From contig CAWBCD010000010.1 of the NCBI GenBank assembly GCA_963787205.1, positions 154,690-218,689 of the forward strand: a DNA stretch of 64,000 nt, in the 5' to 3' direction. This DNA comes from DATFNI01 sp963787205 (GTDB lineage Bacteria > Bacteroidota > Rhodothermia > Balneolales > DATFMH01). The notes beneath the pieces are model-generated. The model ran no database searches and was not told the origin of the DNA. It saw only the letters and a list, made by a program, of their open reading frames with translations. Both the position numbers and the translations under genes were made by a program. This document shows positions 52,176 through 61,089 of the stretch, one piece after another (within the stretch, counting starts at the first letter, position 1; each line of letters opens with the position of its first letter).

Positions 52176-53504
52176 TTATTTTACCTTGAGTTTCTTCAAC
52201 TTGCTCTGAAGTGTAGTCGGTTTCAATCCCAGCAAAGATGCAGCCCCGTCCTCTCCGTAAATCTTTCCATCGGTCGCTTCCAGAACTTTTTTCAGGTACC
52301 TCCTATTCATTTCATCAAAGGGTAAAAGTTCGGAATCCTCCCTTCCAGCCCTGGTAGCGACATCACTTCCTGCCTTTACTAATTTCATCCGGAAATGCAC
52401 AACCCCGTCGTCACTGGCAAGTAGCGAGTGGCGCAATACCCGAAAAAATTCAGGGAAATTCCCTGGCCAGTCATATTCTTCAAGTCTGACATACTCTTTA
52501 TCTGATATTGTGACATTCTCAATATCCAATATTTCCGATGCACGAGTCAGCCAATTGCGCGCGATTATCCGGATGTCTTCTTTTCGATGCTTCAGACCCG
52601 GCATCAGGATGGGATAGAAGTTCAGTTCATAGTAGAGCGATCCCAGCCGATCAACGATTTTTCCCAGTGGCGCCTCTGATATGGCAATGAGCCTTGTCCG
52701 GAATTTTCGCTCGGTGCGCTGACGAATATGATCGGCCAGCATTCGAATATTCTTCTCACTCAATTCGGCCAAATCAGATATGACTACACATATGACCGGT
52801 GTTTGTAACCAACCCGCGTATTTCCCCCCCAAAAGAGAATTCAACCGACTTTCTTCGCCAAATAATTGCTGGCGTTGCTTCTCCTCAGATCTATCCAATT
52901 CAACAATAAATATTTCATCTTCCCGGGTAGATAAATGCTTAGCCAGATATCGCGCCAGAGTTCGACGCCCGGTTCCTCTCTCTCCCCTCAACAAAAGACT
53001 GCTTCCCTGCAATCGATATTCCGGAATCTTATCCAGAATTGCCCGCATAACCTCAGATTGCCAAACAGGTTCTTCTATGGCTCTTTTCACAGATTTTTCT
53101 GAAACCGACTCTGGTTTTCGTTCATTACCCTCGGCTGGATTCAGCGTCACCAAAATTAAACTTGTTTTGCCAACCCTGGTTTGAAAGATCCTGAAGTCGA
53201 ATGAGTAGACATGATCATTCCCCTGCCGATCATGCAAATCACAGTAGATATCTTCTTCGCGCTGAGTCTTATAACTCAGGTCGGCAATCTTGTCAATCAG
53301 TCGGTCCAGATCTCTCTTTACAGGGGTATCCGATTCCCCCTCCAGAACATAATCCTGGGGACGATAAAGCAGCTGATTCTGTATCTCCTGATTTACAAAT
53401 ATTAAATGCGCACTTTCATCTTCCTCTATCCGAAATAGAAGTGTAAGATTCGGGACAAAATCCAACACTTCGCGCCAAAATGCACTGTTACCACTATTAA
53501 TCAT
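52176..53504 (-). CDS. NtrC-like AAA+ regulator with degenerate ATPase and Fis-type HTH
   Basis: The 442-residue protein has a PAS-like N-terminal sensor (about 8-120), then an AAA+ domain of the sigma-54 activator type with Walker A GERGTGRRT (174-182; normally GExGTGKE) and a weak Walker B ending ISDLAEL. It ends in a Fis-type helix-turn-helix ('GAASLLGLKPTTLQSKLKKLKVK', in part). The GAFTGA loop that contacts sigma-54 is absent (QLFGEESRLNSLLGGKYAGW is there instead). So it should not activate sigma-54 promoters and may instead work as a repressor or sigma-70 regulator like TyrR. It lies just upstream of the rRNA promoters on the same strand. Confidence 0.8.
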   Translation of the reverse strand: MINSGNSAFWREVLDFVPNLTLLFRIEEDESAHLIFVNQEIQNQLLYRPQDYVLEGESDTPVKRDLDRLIDKIADLSYKTQREEDIYCDLHDRQGNDHVYSFDFRIFQTRVGKTSLILVTLNPAEGNERKPESVSEKSVKRAIEEPVWQSEVMRAILDKIPEYRLQGSSLLLRGERGTGRRTLARYLAKHLSTREDEIFIVELDRSEEKQRQQLFGEESRLNSLLGGKYAGWLQTPVICVVISDLAELSEKNIRMLADHIRQRTERKFRTRLIAISEAPLGKIVDRLGSLYYELNFYPILMPGLKHRKEDIRIIARNWLTRASEILDIENVTISDKEYVRLEEYDWPGNFPEFFRVLRHSLLASDDGVVHFRMKLVKAGSDVATRAGREDSELLPFDEMNRRYLKKVLEATDGKIYGEDGAASLLGLKPTTLQSKLKKLKVK

Positions 53505-53875
53505 TCCTCAATTCCAACGATATTTCGTTACTAACTGACTCGCTCAACGATATAAAATCGCCTGCTATCAATCAACCATACGGCATTATATTGAGACTAA
53601 TATTAATCCAAAGAATGTGCCCGTTGTTACAATCTACCATAGATAATTATAGAGATCCTGATCTTCTAAATGATTCTAACAGCATATTTGATGAAAGGTT
53701 ACGCAAGTACAGACTGCACCTGGGGGAATTTTTTTACGTGAAGAATCTGTATTCAAAAAATTCTAAAAAACTAAGTACACCGGCTTTTCGTTTGTTTAAA
53801 GTGAACAGCATACTTTGAATGAATTGTTAAACATTACCGTTCAAGACCCATATCAGGTAAATCAATAACAACACG
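53505..53875. other. Non-coding divergent gap
   Basis: These 371 AT-rich bases lie between two divergent regulator genes. A 75-codon frame at 53591-53818 has unusual composition, no ribosome binding site and no family resemblance, so I do not call it. Promoters for both neighbours are expected here. Confidence 0.4.
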
Positions 53876-54574
53876 ATGACAGGACAAGAAGAAGAGAATA
53901 AGCTCAAAATTTTGGATGCTGCAATCCGCATCTACACCTCGGATCGTACACGATTCACCTCTGATATTCTTATTGAAGATGCCGACATCAGCAGAGATGA
54001 GTATGAACGGTATTTTGCGAGTAAATACGCCGTTATACGTTATTATTATGAATGGGTTCTGTCTCAGTATGAACTGATGATCGTTGAGGTACCGGATTTC
54101 AACAATTTTACCACAGCCGAGAAAATCTCAAATTTTCTGTATACCCTTTTCGATATCCTGGATGAACAGGATTTGTTTGTCGAACAAACCTATCGGCGTT
54201 TCATCTATCATGCCCTGATGAAAACTGAATTCCAGAATCACATGGAGCGGCTTTATCGTTCATTCATCGAAAGCGACGAAAACATTCCATCATTTAATAA
54301 AAACGCTGCCGGGACGCCATTATATCTTACACTTGCACGAACAAGCATGTGGATCATTTCATACAGACTGGATGATGATAGTCCACAAAAAGAAAAAACG
54401 ATGGCCCTCGTTGATAAAATCACAGCTCTCTTTGACGAGATCATCACTAATACTGTTCCCGATAAAACAATTGATCTTTTGACCTTTTTGGGAAGCAACA
54501 GCAAGATATTTTCTCAATTCCCGTTTACAGATACTTTCAAACATCTTTTTGCAAAAATTTTGCCCAATGAGTGA
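53876..54574 (+). CDS. TetR-like transcriptional regulator
   Basis: The 232-residue protein has a TetR-type layout: an N-terminal DNA-binding bundle of about 50 residues (KILDAAIRIYTSDRTRFTSDILIEDADISRDEYERYFASK, described in part), then an all-helical ligand domain. The HTH is poorly conserved, so this is a remote match. It overlaps the next gene by 8 bases (ATGAGTGA), so the two are translationally coupled. TetR-like and ABC1-kinase pairs are common in Bacteroidota as I remember. Confidence 0.7.
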   Translation: MTGQEEENKLKILDAAIRIYTSDRTRFTSDILIEDADISRDEYERYFASKYAVIRYYYEWVLSQYELMIVEVPDFNNFTTAEKISNFLYTLFDILDEQDLFVEQTYRRFIYHALMKTEFQNHMERLYRSFIESDENIPSFNKNAAGTPLYLTLARTSMWIISYRLDDDSPQKEKTMALVDKITALFDEIITNTVPDKTIDLLTFLGSNSKIFSQFPFTDTFKHLFAKILPNE

Positions 54575-55952
54575 TTTTCCCTCGAATAAATTCGACCGCG
54601 GACGCCATTTTGCTAAGGCCGGACTTAAAGTCGGGACCAATTATGCAAAATACCATTTAAATAAGCTGATCAACAAAAACACCAATGGTGAAGAAAGGAA
54701 ACAGCTAAATGAAAAAAATGCTGAAGCCATTTATAATGAGTTTACTCAGCTCCGTGGAACGGCTTTAAAAATTGCTCAGTCTCTGAGCATGGATTACAAT
54801 GGCCTGCTTCCCGACGAATACATTAACATAATGAGCCAGGCACAATACCGGGTTCCTCCGATTAACAAGGCGCTTGTCAGAAGTATCATAAAAAATGAGC
54901 TTGGGAAATATCCGGAAAATCTCTTTGAGTCATTTGATCTGGATGCCGTTGCTGCTGCATCAATCGGTCAGGTGCATCAGGGCATGCTTCAGGACGGCAG
55001 AAAAGTGGCCGTTAAGATACAGTATCCTCATATTCGGAACACCATTTCGTCTGACCTGTCGATGGCGCATGCCATTTTCAAACGAATGGTAAAAGGAGAC
55101 ATCAGCCAGTATTTTGATGAAGTCGCAAATAAGCTTCTGGAAGAAACCGACTATCTTCAGGAAGGTCGTGAAATCGAATTTTACGCCAAACGCTACACCA
55201 GCGATCATCTGATCACACCTCGTTGGTATCAGGATCTGTCTACCGAAAAAATCCTGACCATGAGTTTTGTCGAAGGTCAACACCTCGAAGAGTTTCTGAA
55301 AACCGGTCCGGGTCAGGAAAAGAGGGACTATTTTGGCCAGTTGCTTTGGAATTTCTTTCATGAACAGATCAACGAATCTCACACCATCCACGCCGATGCC
55401 CATCCGGGCAATTTTCTCTTCACACCCGATGGCAAGCTGGGGGTTCTGGATTTCGGCTGTGTAAAGAAGTTCCCGCGTGATTTCTTTTTCTACTACATGT
55501 ACGCTCTGCCTGCGCATTTGCACAATGATAAAGCCGAACTTTCTGAGTTATTCAACAAACTTGAGATCCTTGGCGTAGGAGAACACTCCAAGAAGAATGA
55601 TAATTTGAATTTCGAGTTCTTCCGGGATTTTGGCCGTGCTTTCACGAAACCGTATCGATATGATCAATTTGATTTTGGAGACGCCGACTTCAAGGATGAT
55701 ATTTCGTACTACATAAAAAAAGCAACCAGCTTTGATGAACCTGTGGGTTCCAGACATTTCGTGTATGCCTCACGCGTTCACCTGGGATTATACACAATGC
55801 TGATGAAGCTTAGGGCAAAAATCGATACAAGAAAAAGCCGGGAAATTATTGATAACTATATCGAATCCGAAAGGCCCCATTTTATGGATGAGGATGGGTT
55901 GATACTTCGTCATGAGACGAAACAGATGCTATCGGAAGATACCGACAGTTAG
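54567..55952 (+). CDS. ABC1/AarF/UbiB-family atypical protein kinase
   Basis: I chose the ATG at 54567, overlapping the upstream stop. The product is 461 residues. It has the family KxGQ-like segment in 'LRGTALKIAQSLSMD', the AAAS motif 'VAAASIGQVHQG', the ATP-binding lysine in VAVKIQYP, the catalytic loop IHADAHPGNFLF and the DFG-like LDFGCVKKF. UbiB-type proteins support isoprenoid quinone synthesis or lipid homeostasis; a direct substrate is not known. No membrane segment is visible. Terminator follows. Confidence 0.9.
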   Translation: MSDFPSNKFDRGRHFAKAGLKVGTNYAKYHLNKLINKNTNGEERKQLNEKNAEAIYNEFTQLRGTALKIAQSLSMDYNGLLPDEYINIMSQAQYRVPPINKALVRSIIKNELGKYPENLFESFDLDAVAAASIGQVHQGMLQDGRKVAVKIQYPHIRNTISSDLSMAHAIFKRMVKGDISQYFDEVANKLLEETDYLQEGREIEFYAKRYTSDHLITPRWYQDLSTEKILTMSFVEGQHLEEFLKTGPGQEKRDYFGQLLWNFFHEQINESHTIHADAHPGNFLFTPDGKLGVLDFGCVKKFPRDFFFYYMYALPAHLHNDKAELSELFNKLEILGVGEHSKKNDNLNFEFFRDFGRAFTKPYRYDQFDFGDADFKDDISYYIKKATSFDEPVGSRHFVYASRVHLGLYTMLMKLRAKIDTRKSREIIDNYIESERPHFMDEDGLILRHETKQMLSEDTDS

Positions 55953-55985
55953 ACGACTTATTATTTTTTTTACTGTGTGATGAAT

Positions 55986-56030
55986 AAAAAAAGCTCCGAT
56001 CGCAATAACCGGAGCTTTTTATTTTTTTAT
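55986..56030. terminator. Bidirectional terminator
   Basis: AAAAGCTCCG pairs with CGGAGCTTTT around an 11-base loop, with a T-run on the plus strand and an A-run on the other side. It lies between the convergent ABC1 kinase and CHRD protein genes and could end both transcripts. Confidence 0.85.
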
Positions 56031-56038
56031 GATGATGA

Positions 56039-58453
56039 TTATTTGATCAGCGTCATCTTACCCATACCTGTAAACACTCTGGAAGCTGTATGAGCAGTGA
56101 AACGATAAATATATACTCCGGATGACAATTGAGATGCGTCAAACATAACCTGTTTCCGGAAGCCGGCAGACATATGTCCAAGATCGCGATCGAATACCCG
56201 CTGACCTAAGATGTTGTAAACGGAGAGTCTGACGTCCGCACTCTGCGGGAGATTAAACCTCAAATTCGTTGTAGGATTGAACGGATTCGGATAGTTTGCC
56301 ATCACTTCAAACGAACTTGGTACCTGAGCACCCGGTTGTTTTTCAATCGGTGTATCAATTTGCGGTTTCAGTACCGTCCCGTCGGGGAGGACAACAAGTA
56401 ATTTGATACCCGGCCCATTTTGATTTTTTCCAGGATTCAGAAAACCCGATGCCAAAACGACTGCCGCCGTATCACCGTAATTCGTCAGATCAGCGTTATA
56501 CGAAATCAGCGGCGTTGAACTTCCGGCTTCACTTAAACTAATCGTGTAAGCCTGCGCCGGAACAGAAAAATAATCCGTCATATCGTTGTACTTCACATTC
56601 ATGACCACGGATCCTGTCTGTTGGGTACTGATATCAACTGCCGGTGCATCGGGAACTCCATGCACTGCAAAGAAATCAATCATACCTTTTTCTTTGGCTT
56701 TCTGCCGGGCCATCGCCTTAACCAACACATTCAATTTGGTAGATATGCCATCCGGGTTCGATGCAAAAGAGGAGGAATCAACCACGCCATTAACGACTAC
56801 AACATAATTTTCAGATGGAGTAAGGGTGGTCGTGACATTCTTCAGAGTATCACTGGCGCCCATGCTATGAGCCGGCGCCAACCCAATATTCAACTCACGA
56901 TCCCCAGGCATCTCCATGTAGGCGGTAGCCTGTTGATAAGCAACGTTCTTCAAAGTCAGCAATCCGTTTATATACACATCCACTGAATCGACAGCCGGAT
57001 CCGGGGCGTTGTGTATTGCCTGCACATAAGCAGGTTTGTACACATCGGTTGCCAAAACCGCCTGCAACTGGTACCCGGCAGCCGGATTACTCGTGGAATA
57101 TTGTCCAACGACTCCCACAAAAACCGTCGAATCAGGAGGAATGGAAGCGCCAGTAATATTACCGTCAGAAGCACTGGGTGTACGTAATACGATGTTACCA
57201 GTCTGATCAGTCGCGTCTGTTACTTTATAACTGGTTGCCGCAGTAAATGTACCGGAACCGTCGATCTTCAGTCCGGTCAGCCGCACCAATCTGGCCTCAT
57301 ACATTTCCCCGTTGTTCTCCAGGTCACTCAATGTAATATTCGTCGGATCAGGCAACATATTGTTAGTCGAAAGCACTTTATAACTCTGAAGATCTGCCCC
57401 GTTGATTTCGACCAGTGAATTATATTCGGAAACATTACCGCTGACGCGAAGCGTATCACCCATCTTCACACTACCATTCGCAATGGCATCGGCAAAAGAA
57501 CCGCTGGCTTGACGAAGGGTCATCCCGGCCGTTGAATCCTGCATATAGGCATAAGACCCGTAAGCACGTGTTACAATTCCCTTGATATTAACCTGGGTAC
57601 CACTCGGAGCATCATGCGCCTGTTGGATAGAGTATAAAACAGTATCACGCTTGAAAGCCATAGAGCCGGTTGGTCCATCAGTTACCATACTTCCGTCCGT
57701 GGAAAATATTCTGAAGTAAACAGTCATATCTCCGCCATAGGGTACAGAAGCAGCCTGCATCAACTCATCGATATCAGCTTTTGACAGGGTAACACTGGAA
57801 TCTCTTCCTACACTTTCTTCCAGTGGAACCGAATAAAAATTGGGTAACAAAGAAATTTGCCAGACATAAAAAACCGGGTTGTTGTCCGGATCCATCGCCT
57901 GACTCCACTTAAAATTGAGCGAATCTGTTCCGGATCCACTGACATTGACTGTTGCCCCATCAGCAGGATTTGTTATATGGGAAGCCGTTGGGGCTTGATT
58001 GCCGTCCGGGAACAATTGTCCGCGCAGTTCACCATCCGCATAATCAGAAGAGTGAATGTTCACATAGAGACTACCGTCCATCAAAGCCGTCTTTTGATCT
58101 GCGGTTAGTTTGAATTTGTTATTGAGCGAATCATATGTTCCACCTTTCTGATCCGTGTTCACTGACGGGTCGAGTGTAAATACGACTGATCCATTTTCAC
58201 CGGCTGCACCCATATGAATATGTGATGCCGTGTAATTCCCTGCCAAATTGCTAAACGAGCCGTATACCTTAATGGAATCACCCCTTACAACAACATGTAC
58301 CGCACCCTTTCCAAGCGACTTGCCAGCTGGCACCTCATTTATTCCGAACATGTTCGCCGTATAAACCTGTTGTCCATACCCCGGATATACGAATCCAAAC
58401 ATAAAAGCAATTATAGCCAAAAGGCCAAAGCTTAGTCTGTAGCGTTTCATCAA
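56039..58453 (-). CDS. Secreted multidomain protein: CHRD, DUF4397-like and T9SS type A sorting domain
   Basis: The 804-residue protein has a signal peptide (ending GYGQ, about 1-27). A CHRD domain follows at about 30-150 ('YTANMFGINEVPA', 'ASHIHMGAAGENG', 'LYVNIHSSDYADGELRGQL'). Next are a fibronectin-like part, an OB-fold/DUF5689-like part at about 280-480 and a DUF4397-like part at about 490-710 ('YVQAIHNAPDPAVDSVDVYI'). The C-terminal ~90 residues are a Por secretion tail ('FEVMANYPNPFNPTTNLRF', 'DVRLSVYNILGQRVFD', 'LSSGVYIYRF', ending KMTLIK). This directs export by the type IX secretion system and attachment to the surface. Function is probably adhesive or structural. No other T9SS cargo is in the window. 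Confidence 0.88.
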   Translation of the reverse strand: MMKRYRLSFGLLAIIAFMFGFVYPGYGQQVYTANMFGINEVPAGKSLGKGAVHVVVRGDSIKVYGSFSNLAGNYTASHIHMGAAGENGSVVFTLDPSVNTDQKGGTYDSLNNKFKLTADQKTALMDGSLYVNIHSSDYADGELRGQLFPDGNQAPTASHITNPADGATVNVSGSGTDSLNFKWSQAMDPDNNPVFYVWQISLLPNFYSVPLEESVGRDSSVTLSKADIDELMQAASVPYGGDMTVYFRIFSTDGSMVTDGPTGSMAFKRDTVLYSIQQAHDAPSGTQVNIKGIVTRAYGSYAYMQDSTAGMTLRQASGSFADAIANGSVKMGDTLRVSGNVSEYNSLVEINGADLQSYKVLSTNNMLPDPTNITLSDLENNGEMYEARLVRLTGLKIDGSGTFTAATSYKVTDATDQTGNIVLRTPSASDGNITGASIPPDSTVFVGVVGQYSTSNPAAGYQLQAVLATDVYKPAYVQAIHNAPDPAVDSVDVYINGLLTLKNVAYQQATAYMEMPGDRELNIGLAPAHSMGASDTLKNVTTTLTPSENYVVVVNGVVDSSSFASNPDGISTKLNVLVKAMARQKAKEKGMIDFFAVHGVPDAPAVDISTQQTGSVVMNVKYNDMTDYFSVPAQAYTISLSEAGSSTPLISYNADLTNYGDTAAVVLASGFLNPGKNQNGPGIKLLVVLPDGTVLKPQIDTPIEKQPGAQVPSSFEVMANYPNPFNPTTNLRFNLPQSADVRLSVYNILGQRVFDRDLGHMSAGFRKQVMFDASQLSSGVYIYRFTAHTASRVFTGMGKMTLIK

Positions 58454-58675
58454 ATGGTTCCCCTTTTAATTTGCATATATTTATTGATGCTTTTGCTATA
58501 CTACGACCGTAGATTTATTAGAGCAAGCTATTTAGAAAGATATAATCTTTACGTTACCAAACAGTTAACCATATCATCTTGTCACTCAGAATTATTCAAA
58601 TTTTATAAAAACCGCATATTTGGCCCCTCTGGGTGCAAAATCGTAGCCCCGGTTACTTCTTATAAAGAACATTTC

Positions 58676-59623
58676 TCAGGGAAGGTCTTTCATTAAATAT
58701 TTATAAAATTCACTTTTTGTGGAGATGAGGATGGTCGTTCGGTTATCAAAAGTTTTCTCATAACTCTCCATCGACTTCAGGAAGCTGTATAAGTCACGAG
58801 CCTGCGCGCTCTTGTTATACGCCTTTGCATAGATATCAGCTGCCTGAGCGTCGGCCTTGCCTTTTATCTCTTCGGCCTGCCGGTATGCTTCGGATTGTAT
58901 TCTTTTCAACTCCTTTTCTTTTTCACCTCTGATCCTGGAGGCCTCTCCCTGACCTTCTGACCTGAATTTATCTGCTATTCTTTGCCGCTCGGAAATCATA
59001 CGATCGTACACTTTTTTCCGTACTTCTTCAACATAGTTGATTCGTTTGATCCTAAAATCCAGCACACGAATTCCAAGGTCATTCGTCAACGCATTTGCAT
59101 TTTGCAGGATTCGTTGCTGTATTTTATCGCGCCCCACGTTTATGCTGTCAAGTTGTTCCTCCACCTCATTCGCGTAATCGTCGCTCTGCAGGGGAATTCT
59201 GTTTGAAGTGCGTACCAATTCATCCAGTTTATTCCCGGCCACGGCATTTCGCGTCTCACCATCCAGGATATCATCTAACCGGCTTTGCGCCCCTCTTTCA
59301 TCCCGGACACGCTTGTAAAATTGCAGCGGGTCGCTGATCTGCCACCGGGCATAGGTATCCACAAATATGAATTTCTTGTCTTCGGTAGGGATCTGGTTGG
59401 GATCACCATCCCACTCCAGAAATCGCTTATCAAAAAAATGTGCTTCCTGAATAAACGGGATTTTAAAATAAATGCCTGGTTCAATGACAGCCGAGCCAAC
59501 CGGTTTCCCAAACTGGGTTATTATAGCCTGCTGACTTTCGTTGACGATGTAAGTACCGTCAATGGCCAGAATTATAACCAGGACAACCGACAACAGCAGT
59601 ACCGAATTTCTTAGCTGTTTCAT
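58676..59623 (-). CDS. hflC: HflC, SPFH-domain modulator of FtsH protease
   Basis: The 315-residue protein has an N-terminal membrane segment (7-27), then an SPFH/band 7 domain ('ESQQAIITQFGKPVGSAVIEPGIYFKIPF', in part) and a long helical region rich in charged residues ('RQRIADKFRSEGQGEASRIRGEKEKEL') ending in 'SFLKSMESYEKTFDNRTTILIS'. With HflK it forms a periplasm-facing cage around FtsH and tunes its activity. Its start overlaps the hflK stop by 4 bases (ATGA), indicating coupling. Confidence 0.95.
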   Translation of the reverse strand: MKQLRNSVLLLSVVLVIILAIDGTYIVNESQQAIITQFGKPVGSAVIEPGIYFKIPFIQEAHFFDKRFLEWDGDPNQIPTEDKKFIFVDTYARWQISDPLQFYKRVRDERGAQSRLDDILDGETRNAVAGNKLDELVRTSNRIPLQSDDYANEVEEQLDSINVGRDKIQQRILQNANALTNDLGIRVLDFRIKRINYVEEVRKKVYDRMISERQRIADKFRSEGQGEASRIRGEKEKELKRIQSEAYRQAEEIKGKADAQAADIYAKAYNKSAQARDLYSFLKSMESYEKTFDNRTTILISTKSEFYKYLMKDLP

Positions 59624-60627
59624 TTCTGTGCCCCTCCTGCCTGTAACTGTCTTACTGGTTGTCCGTTCATCTGCAGCAGGGGTACGATATTACGCCCGTT
59701 TTCATCAATAACGACTTTCTGTCCCGTTCTGGGCAGGATTTTCGCTAATGTTTCCAAATAAATCCGTTTTCTGGTCACCTCAGGGGCGGCAATGTATTGA
59801 GTGTATAACAGGTTGAATCGTGCCACATCTCCCTCTGATCTGTTCACACGGTCAATAGCATATCCTTCGGCTTCCTGAATGACTGCCTGGGCGTCACCCT
59901 TTGCTTTTGGAATAAACTTGTTATAATCGGAAAGAGCTTCGTTTATCAGTCTCTCCTTTTCCTGCTGTGCCTCATTTACAGCATTAAAAGAAGATTTAAC
60001 CGGATCCGGCGGATTGACATCCTGCAAAACAACCTGTTCTATCTTTATGCCGGTGTCATATTCATTGCACAACTCCTGCATCTTCTCTTCAGCTGCCGTG
60101 GCTATTGCCTGACGGCCTATTGTCAAAACTTCATTCACGGTGCGATTTCCTACCACCTGACGCATAGTCGACTCGGAAATATCTCTCAGGGTCTGCTGGG
60201 GATCTTTCACTTTGAACAGATATTTGTACGGATCATTGATCCTGTATTGTACAACCCATTCCACCTCCGCAAGGTTAAGATCACCTGTCAACATGAGCGA
60301 CTCGTCTCCATAGTTCTCCTGGCTGTAACGGGTCTGTACTCCAGCCTGCAGGGTTCGAAAGCCGAACTCTTCTTTTAACTGTCTCTCAACGGGCAGTTTC
60401 TGGACCTCTTCAATCCCAAAAGGCAACTTGAAGTTGAGTCCCGACTCTGCTGTTCGGGTATAGCGCCCAAATCTCAAAACAACTCCTACTTCTTCCGGAC
60501 CTACCGTGTAGATACTTGAGAAAATGAGAAGCATAACAACAATAACCAGGATAATGGGACCGGCATTCTTGCGAAATCCCTTGATATTTCCCGGCACATT
60601 CAGATTGGAAAATGGTGAATCTGCCAT
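59620..60627 (-). CDS. hflK: HflK, SPFH-domain modulator of FtsH protease
   Basis: The 335-residue protein has a membrane segment at about 23-43 (GPIILVIVVMLLIFSSIYTV), the SPFH domain ('PEEVGVVLRFGRYTRTAESGLNFKLPF', in part) and the HflK-specific 'QDVNPPDPVKSSFNAVNEAQQEKERLINEA' region. It lies first in the hflK-hflC operon. A GGAGGAG ribosome binding site precedes the ATG by 10 bases. The 462 bases between it and the divergent protease gene hold two short overlapping frames that I do not support. Confidence 0.95.
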   Translation of the reverse strand: MADSPFSNLNVPGNIKGFRKNAGPIILVIVVMLLIFSSIYTVGPEEVGVVLRFGRYTRTAESGLNFKLPFGIEEVQKLPVERQLKEEFGFRTLQAGVQTRYSQENYGDESLMLTGDLNLAEVEWVVQYRINDPYKYLFKVKDPQQTLRDISESTMRQVVGNRTVNEVLTIGRQAIATAAEEKMQELCNEYDTGIKIEQVVLQDVNPPDPVKSSFNAVNEAQQEKERLINEALSDYNKFIPKAKGDAQAVIQEAEGYAIDRVNRSEGDVARFNLLYTQYIAAPEVTRKRIYLETLAKILPRTGQKVVIDENGRNIVPLLQMNGQPVRQLQAGGAQK

Positions 60628-61089
60628 TCTATACTCTCTCCTCCAGATATGTGTAAAATGCTGTAAATAATATAACCATTCTCGGGTTTAAGCCAAGAAT
60701 ATTGGTCTTTTAAAACACTTCTTTCCAAAATGATCCTGAGACTGCTGGAAGTGGTCTCTTCATGAATAGGAATGGTTTCTTGCGATTTCATAAAATCCGT
60801 TTACATCGCTCAAAAAAATTGGATGCACTGGTAAATTTTTTAAGGCATTTATCACCACAAATCTGTTCCCAGAGAGGCAAACACAAGCCATAGACTAAAA
60901 ATTGTAAAAAAGAAAATGAAAAGATTGCCTTTTGGTGTCTCATGTAGTAATTAACCGTTTCAAATATTACGGAGGATGCCAGATAAGATGAGTGATATGT
61001 GGTTTTGTTCCCGGCTATTTGCCTGACATTACGCCTGCCTTTCTTTTTGGTCATTCTGCAAATTCCAACAAATAAATTTGCTTCTAGTT

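Noticed and set aside
53591..53818. 75-codon plus-strand frame in the gap before the TetR-like gene
   Set aside because: No ribosome binding site, no recognisable domain and no initiation context; AT-rich chance frame is more likely.
60600..61054. Two overlapping minus-strand frames (63 and 88 codons) upstream of hflK
   Set aside because: They overlap each other, have no ribosome binding site and no recognisable motif. They are probably part of the divergent promoter region.
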